Origin: Versatilivorator sp963663845
GTDB lineage: Bacteria; Acidobacteriota; Terriglobia; Versatilivoradales; Versatilivoraceae
DNA length: 64,000 bases
NCBI GenBank assembly: GCA_963663845.2
Contig: OY760650.2
Span: forward strand, 3,472,001-3,536,000
Direction: 5' to 3'
Below, piece by piece: positions 60,239-64,000 of this stretch. The position numbers and the translations under genes are program-made. The notes beneath the pieces were generated by a model. The model worked only from the letters and a program-made list of their open reading frames with translations, had not been told where the DNA came from and did no database searches. Within the stretch, counting starts at the first letter, position 1. Each line of letters starts with the position of its first letter.

Positions 60239-60691
60239 ATGCACGTAGTCCTGGTGGAGCCGGAGATTCCTCAGAACACGGGAAACATCGGCCGTCTCTG
60301 CGTCCTCACCCAGTGTCAGCTCCACCTGGTGGGTCCCCTGGGATTCTCGCTCTCCGACCATCACGTGAAACGGGCCGGACTGGACTACTGGCCCTTCCTC
60401 GAGGTCACCCGCCACCAGTCCCTGGCGCAGTTGCAGCAACAGGCCCCCGGCGCCCGCTTCTACTATCTTTCCAGCAAGGCCACCCGTCTCTACACCGAGG
60501 TCAGCTACCGCCGGGAGGACTACCTGGTGTTTGGATGCGAGACCCGGGGACTGCCGCGGGAACTGATCGAGAACCGGCCGCACCAGTCCCTCAAGATCCC
60601 GATGTGGGGCGAGAAGGCGCGCAGCCTCAACTTGAGCAACGCCGTCGCCGTGGTCGTCTACGAAGCGCTGCGGCAGATCAGGAAATTCTGA
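60239..60691 (+). CDS. trmL: tRNA (cytidine(34)-2'-O)-methyltransferase
   Basis: About 150 aa, SPOUT family. MHVVLVEPEIPQNTGNIGRL opening, then LVFGCETRGLPREL, the C-terminal trefoil-knot motif IPMWGEKARSLNLSNAVAVV. It methylates the wobble base of tRNALeu. ATG 60239 is chosen because it gives the family's usual start; a GTG seven codons earlier is possible. Full length. Confidence 0.93.
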   Translation: MHVVLVEPEIPQNTGNIGRLCVLTQCQLHLVGPLGFSLSDHHVKRAGLDYWPFLEVTRHQSLAQLQQQAPGARFYYLSSKATRLYTEVSYRREDYLVFGCETRGLPRELIENRPHQSLKIPMWGEKARSLNLSNAVAVVVYEALRQIRKF

Positions 60692-60722
60692 AGGGAAACG
60701 ACGTGTTGGGTAGGGAGGTACG

Positions 60723-61484
60723 TTAGTATTCCTTGACGCTGACCACGATTCCCTCGTGGAACTCCACGAAAATCACCTTGTAGGGCCTCTCCCCGTAAAT
60801 CCACTCCTCCACCACCGTGTCTTCCTTGGTTTCCCACACCCTCCGCAGCGGCTGTCCCATGGAGGCCAGCACCGTGTCCTTGTCCATGCCCACCGCCGCC
60901 CGCTTGTTGCGGATGGCTTCCTTGAACTCTTCGGGCTGAGCTTCCATGAAGCTCCTGGTCGAGCTCTTCTTGCTGAAATCCAGCACGGTGGAGAGGATGG
61001 ACCTGACTTCCTCGGGGGTGAGGTCGGGAACGAACTCGTCGAACTTGATGGTGACGTAGGAGCCCTTGGGGTTGGAGGCATCCGAGGGTCTGGCCAGCGG
61101 TGTCACCGACGTCCCCGAACCCGCGTAGATCCGCTCCAGAATGCGCCTCTTCAACTTCCTGCCGCCGCCGTTGAGCTCGAAGCGCAATTTCTTCTTGTCG
61201 AAGCTGATCTTGGTGATCTGGACTCTGATGCCGGAAGTGATGAACTGGCCGCTGCGAAGCAGGGACACTTCATGTTTTTCCCAGTCGAACTCGCCGGTGT
61301 CGTCTACGGTCAGACCCCTTTTGTTGATGGGAAGAGAGACTTTCAGGGTGGCGTACTCGCTGGAGAGCGCCCGAACCAGCTCGCGGCGAGCCGGGGTGTC
61401 GAGTTGGGAGGATTCGTCCTCGGCGATCGCGAGTTGGGGGAAAAGGGCGAGGGAGACAAGCGCGATGCCGAAGTGCCTCAGCAT
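60723..61484 (-). CDS. Exported protein with C-terminal BamE/SmpA-like domain
   Basis: About 253 aa. Signal peptide LRHFGIALVSLALFPQLAIA; start ATG 61484 with AGGGTGG five bases upstream, the 32 codons before it not being signal-like. Middle region unrecognised (FDWEKHEVSLLRSGQFITSG). The last 60 residues read like an SmpA/OmlA fold: GMDKDTVLASMGQPLRRVWE then EEWIYGERPYKVIFVEFHEG and IVVSVKEY. Probably periplasmic or outer-membrane associated. Function unknown. Confidence 0.7.
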   Translation of the reverse strand: MLRHFGIALVSLALFPQLAIAEDESSQLDTPARRELVRALSSEYATLKVSLPINKRGLTVDDTGEFDWEKHEVSLLRSGQFITSGIRVQITKISFDKKKLRFELNGGGRKLKRRILERIYAGSGTSVTPLARPSDASNPKGSYVTIKFDEFVPDLTPEEVRSILSTVLDFSKKSSTRSFMEAQPEEFKEAIRNKRAAVGMDKDTVLASMGQPLRRVWETKEDTVVEEWIYGERPYKVIFVEFHEGIVVSVKEY

Positions 61485-61644
61485 GGGAACCACCCTGGGT
61501 AGCTGATTCTTGCTGACTGAATTATAGAGGAGGTGCTCCGATCGGCGCAAGCGGCTTCGTGGCCAGGGACTTGTCCCCACCCATGGAGACGAACGATCAC
61601 GAAGGTGGACGCGGCCGGGAGTCTGCGGGCGCGGTTCCAGGAAT

Positions 61645-62092
61645 TCATGGAACAGGTACGGACCAGTTCAGGGTTCCATCGTTGGACTCGTTGTCCACCT
61701 CGACAGCGTAGAAGTAATGGGAGTCAGACTCGCCGTTGACCTCCCACACGACAAATCCGTCGTCTACCAGAAAATTGTCCCAGACGCGGTATACATTCAC
61801 GCCCATCGAGATCTCTTTCTCGCTGGCTCGACCCGTCCCGTCGAACAGGATCGCGTTAATGGAATAGGCCCGATCGGTCGGGTTGAAAATCACCACCCGG
61901 GTCTTGAAGTGGGCGCCGAATCGTCCCGCGTTGTTGGCAGCCACAGGAATGACGGCGCTATCGTTGAGATCACCCACTTTCCTCTTTTCCCAATCCGGAA
62001 CGGGAATCTCGGCAAACGCGGGCAAGCTGAGGGCAAGCAACAGCCCCCCCCATGGCGATAGGCCATTTCATGGCTGGCTGCAGAGTTGACAT
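61645..62092 (-). pseudogene. Small secreted protein, frameshifted at a poly-G tract in the signal peptide
   Basis: A strong AAGGAGGT stands five bases before ATG 62092, which reads MSTLQPAMKWPIAMGG and enters a run of eight G (minus strand; eight C at 62044-62051). With eight G the frame is lost; with seven it continues LLLALSLPAFAEIPVPDWEK and to the stop at 61645, giving a complete signal peptide and a secreted beta-sandwich-like protein of about 148 aa (VVIFNPTDRAYSINAILFDG, HYFYAVEVDNESNDGTLNW). So this is either a phase-variable gene in the OFF state, a fixed frameshift, or a sequencing or assembly indel. No family recognised. Confidence 0.7.
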
Positions 62093-62303
62093 AGTCGACC
62101 TCCTTGATTCGAGACGTTCACGCGGAATTCCCTATTTTTTTGTGAATTCGAGTCGTGCCCGCATCAGGACTTTCCCCATTCTTCCCGATATTCGACCTCT
62201 TCCACTGGTTGAATCTGCTAACTGACTTTCTTTCAATTACTTGGGTCGTTTTAGATGCGGTTTTCGGAGAATGTCCCGAAGCGGCTTCGCTGCCTGGCGG
62301 GAG
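62093..62303. other. Intergenic, upstream of the frameshifted gene
   Basis: 211 bases without a gene. They hold the ribosome binding site and presumably promoter of the gene on the minus strand, including an A/T-rich stretch with GAATTC repeated around a run of seven T (62125-62148). Confidence 0.5.
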
Positions 62304-63332
62304 TCAGAACTTCCAGCGGTTCCCGAAATGGGTCCGGGCCCTGGCCAGGACGGCCTCGAACAGGTCGGAGCGGCCCGGGGATGGAACGGGTCCCGGATGC
62401 CCGCACATCTGGTCCACCACCCGCAGCACGCTCTGCTGCAACCCCGCCAGGTGGTAGCCGCCCTCCAGGACCAGGACCATTTTCCCCTCACAGACCGTGT
62501 CCGCCAGGGCCTTGAGATAGCCGGCCATGGAGGCGAATCCGTCCGGAGTGACACGCATTCCCGCCAGGGGGTCTTCCAGGTAGGCGTCGAAGCCGGCCGA
62601 CACCAGCACCAGTTGGGGCCGGTAGGTCTTGGCGACCGGAAGGATGATCTTGTCGAACAGCAGGCCGTAGGTGACGTCTCCGGTTCCGGCGGGAAGCGGA
62701 AAGTTGAGGGTGAAGCCCTTGCCGGAGGCGCTGCCAATCTCCGGGAAGGCTCCGGTTCCGGGAAAGAGGGGAAACTGGTGGGTGGAGATGAACAGCACGT
62801 CCTGGCGACGGTAGAAGGTCTCTTGAGTGCCGTTCCCGTGGTGGACGTCGAAATCGACCACCAGCACCCGCTCCAGGCCGAAGCGCTTCAGGGCGTAGGC
62901 GGCGCCCAGGGCCACGTTGCCGAAGAGGCAGAACCCCATGGCCCGGTCGGGTTCGGCGTGGTGGCCGGGCGGCCGCACGAAGGCGAAGCCGTTGTCGATC
63001 TCGCCCGACATCAGCGACTCGATCATCTGCAGGATTCCTCCCACCGCATGGATGGCCACCTCGTAGCTGGCTTCGCTGACGGCCGTATCGGGATCGAGAT
63101 AGGCGAAGGGTTTGCCGGCGCTGCGCTGAATGGCGCGAATGTGGGAGGCGGGGTGGACCAGGCCGAGCTCCGCCTCGGTGGCCGCTCTCAGGCCCAGGCG
63201 CTTGAGGTCCTCGAGGTGGGGATAGGCATCCAGCCCCCGCCGGATGGAGAGCAGGCGCTCCTTGCTCTCCGGATGGGCCGCCCCGGTATCGTGCTTCAGG
63301 AAGAGATCGTCCCAGAGGATTCCCGTCTTCAT
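62304..63332 (-). CDS. Histone deacetylase-family hydrolase
   Basis: About 342 aa. Zinc hydrolase of the arginase/deacetylase fold: HPESKERLLSIRRGL, RPPGHHAEPDRAMGFCLFGN (charge-relay His pair), VLVVDFDVHHGNGTQETFY (zinc Asp/His), VSAGFDAYLEDPLAG (zinc Asp) and LVLEGGYHLAGL. Bacterial members deacetylate acetoin-related proteins, polyamines or other small amides. I start at ATG 63332 (MKTGILWDDLFLKHDTG); an ATG five codons earlier is open. Cytosolic. Confidence 0.93.
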   Translation of the reverse strand: MKTGILWDDLFLKHDTGAAHPESKERLLSIRRGLDAYPHLEDLKRLGLRAATEAELGLVHPASHIRAIQRSAGKPFAYLDPDTAVSEASYEVAIHAVGGILQMIESLMSGEIDNGFAFVRPPGHHAEPDRAMGFCLFGNVALGAAYALKRFGLERVLVVDFDVHHGNGTQETFYRRQDVLFISTHQFPLFPGTGAFPEIGSASGKGFTLNFPLPAGTGDVTYGLLFDKIILPVAKTYRPQLVLVSAGFDAYLEDPLAGMRVTPDGFASMAGYLKALADTVCEGKMVLVLEGGYHLAGLQQSVLRVVDQMCGHPGPVPSPGRSDLFEAVLARARTHFGNRWKF

Positions 63333-63399
63333 GGGGTCAGCCCTCATTCCCGGGTGGGACGTCCATCGGAGATGGCCGCCCTGTCTCTGAGACAGGACG

Positions 63400-64000
63400 C
63401 TACAGCCCTTCCTGAATCCAGCCGCCGCCCACCACCAACTCGTCCCGGTAGAAGACCACGGCCTGCCCCGGGGTCACGGCCCGCTGAGGTCGGTCGAAGC
63501 GAACCTCCACCGACCCGTCCTCCCGAGCTGACAGGGTCGCCTCGGCGGCCTGGTGCCGGCTGCGGATCTGGGCCTGAACCCGCAGCACCCCGGAGCACTC
63601 CTCGATGGAGATCCAGTTGACTCTGGAGGCGATCAGGCCGGAGCGGAGCAGATCGCGGTCCGGGCCCACCACCACTCGGTTGCGGCGCGGGTCGGTCTCG
63701 ATCACGTAGAGCCGCTCCCCGGCGGCCACTCGCAGTCCCTTCCGCTGGCCGACCGTGAAATGGTGGATTCCGGGGTGCTCCCCCAGCACCTCTCCCTGCC
63801 GGTTCACGATCGGGCGCGGCCCGGTGCTGTCCGAGGGGGCGGCGTCCGTCCCCGAGTCCTGCTGGGAGCCGTTCGGTCCGGCAGTTGAGGCCTGCATCTT
63901 TTCCCGATACCGCTCCACGAACCGTCCGGTGTCCTTGGTGGGAATGAAGCAGATCTCCTGGCTTTCCGGCTTGTCGGCGATGGGCAGGCCATAGCCTTCG
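63400..64000 (-). CDS. mnmA: tRNA-specific 2-thiouridylase, C-terminal part (gene continues past the window)
   Basis: Only the last 200 codons are inside the window; the reading frame is open at 64000. At the edge it reads YGLPIADKPESQEICFIP with the conserved second active-site Cys of MnmA, then GEVLGEHPGIHHFTVGQRKG and the C-terminal beta-barrel (GQAVVFYRDELVVGGGWI). A Gln/Ser/Thr-rich insertion (QASTAGPNGSQQDSGTDAAP) before VNRQGEV is longer than in most relatives. MnmA thiolates U34 of Lys, Glu and Gln tRNAs. Confidence 0.93.
   Translation of the reverse strand, partial: EGYGLPIADKPESQEICFIPTKDTGRFVERYREKMQASTAGPNGSQQDSGTDAAPSDSTGPRPIVNRQGEVLGEHPGIHHFTVGQRKGLRVAAGERLYVIETDPRRNRVVVGPDRDLLRSGLIASRVNWISIEECSGVLRVQAQIRSRHQAAEATLSAREDGSVEVRFDRPQRAVTPGQAVVFYRDELVVGGGWIQEGL

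Overview
The window looks like a chromosomal segment of a high-GC Gram-negative bacterium, most likely Acidobacteriota or a similar Tat-rich environmental lineage. The reasons are lpxD (lipid A), an outer-membrane beta-barrel, many Tat-exported Gfo/Idh/MocA oxidoreductases and five-bladed-propeller hydrolases, a S55 peptidase next to a secreted propeller protein, and families of GC-rich interspersed repeats. This placement is inference; there is no rRNA or tRNA to anchor it. No phage, plasmid replication or IS transposase genes were seen.

Layout. (1) About 0-18 kb is a catabolic/accessory region. It holds three Gfo/Idh/MocA oxidoreductases (two in tandem), a PHP-type CehA/McbA-like protein, a TIM-barrel glycosidase-like protein, two tandem amidohydrolases, two GH32/43-like propeller proteins and a PhyH dioxygenase. 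It is interrupted at 8.8-10.9 kb by a graveyard of toxin-antitoxin (TA) genes and fragments. (2) 18.2-23.3 kb is a compact four-gene minus-strand operon: an unrecognised coiled-coil protein, two BrxC/BrxD-type (DUF2791) P-loop ATPases and an Lhr-like (BrxHI-like) helicase. It has none of the PglX/PglZ/BrxC core of BREX and is the best candidate here for an undescribed defence-type system. (3) 23-30.4 kb has VKOR, a sodium:neurotransmitter-type symporter, a TPR protein, a large multi-cysteine radical SAM enzyme with a neighbouring 2Fe-2S ferredoxin-domain protein, and an ErpA/IscA protein. (4) 30.5-37.8 kb has moaA, a block of nested mobile repeats, a phosphonate operon (MFS, phnA, phnY, hpnZ-like dehydrogenase) and yggX. 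(5) 38.4-50.9 kb is mostly housekeeping: murB, DUF2203, fabH, sod, an rpsA-like gene, M19 dipeptidase, yoeB/yefM, methyltransferase, zincin, lpxD, mutY, trx, zinc ribbon, ArnT-like glycosyltransferase. (6) 51-54.5 kb has relE/antitoxin, a beta-barrel, hicBA, mobA and a repeat element. (7) 54.5-64 kb has a redoxin/monooxygenase-like protein, S55 peptidase, propeller protein, trmL, a BamE-like periplasmic protein, a secreted protein frameshifted at a poly-G tract, a histone-deacetylase-like hydrolase and the end of mnmA.

Mobile repeats. At least three families of short, non-autonomous, inverted-repeat elements occur, each at two or more distant places: family E (ends GAGCCTTTTGCAAAA; 6.8 and 37.9 kb), family B/C (about 275 bp with paired GC-rich palindromic blocks; 10.5 and 32.1 kb) and family D (period-9 GGATGCACA arms; 31.6 and 54.3 kb). 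They fill most intergenic gaps longer than 400 bp, and one appears to have cut off a hicB antitoxin gene.
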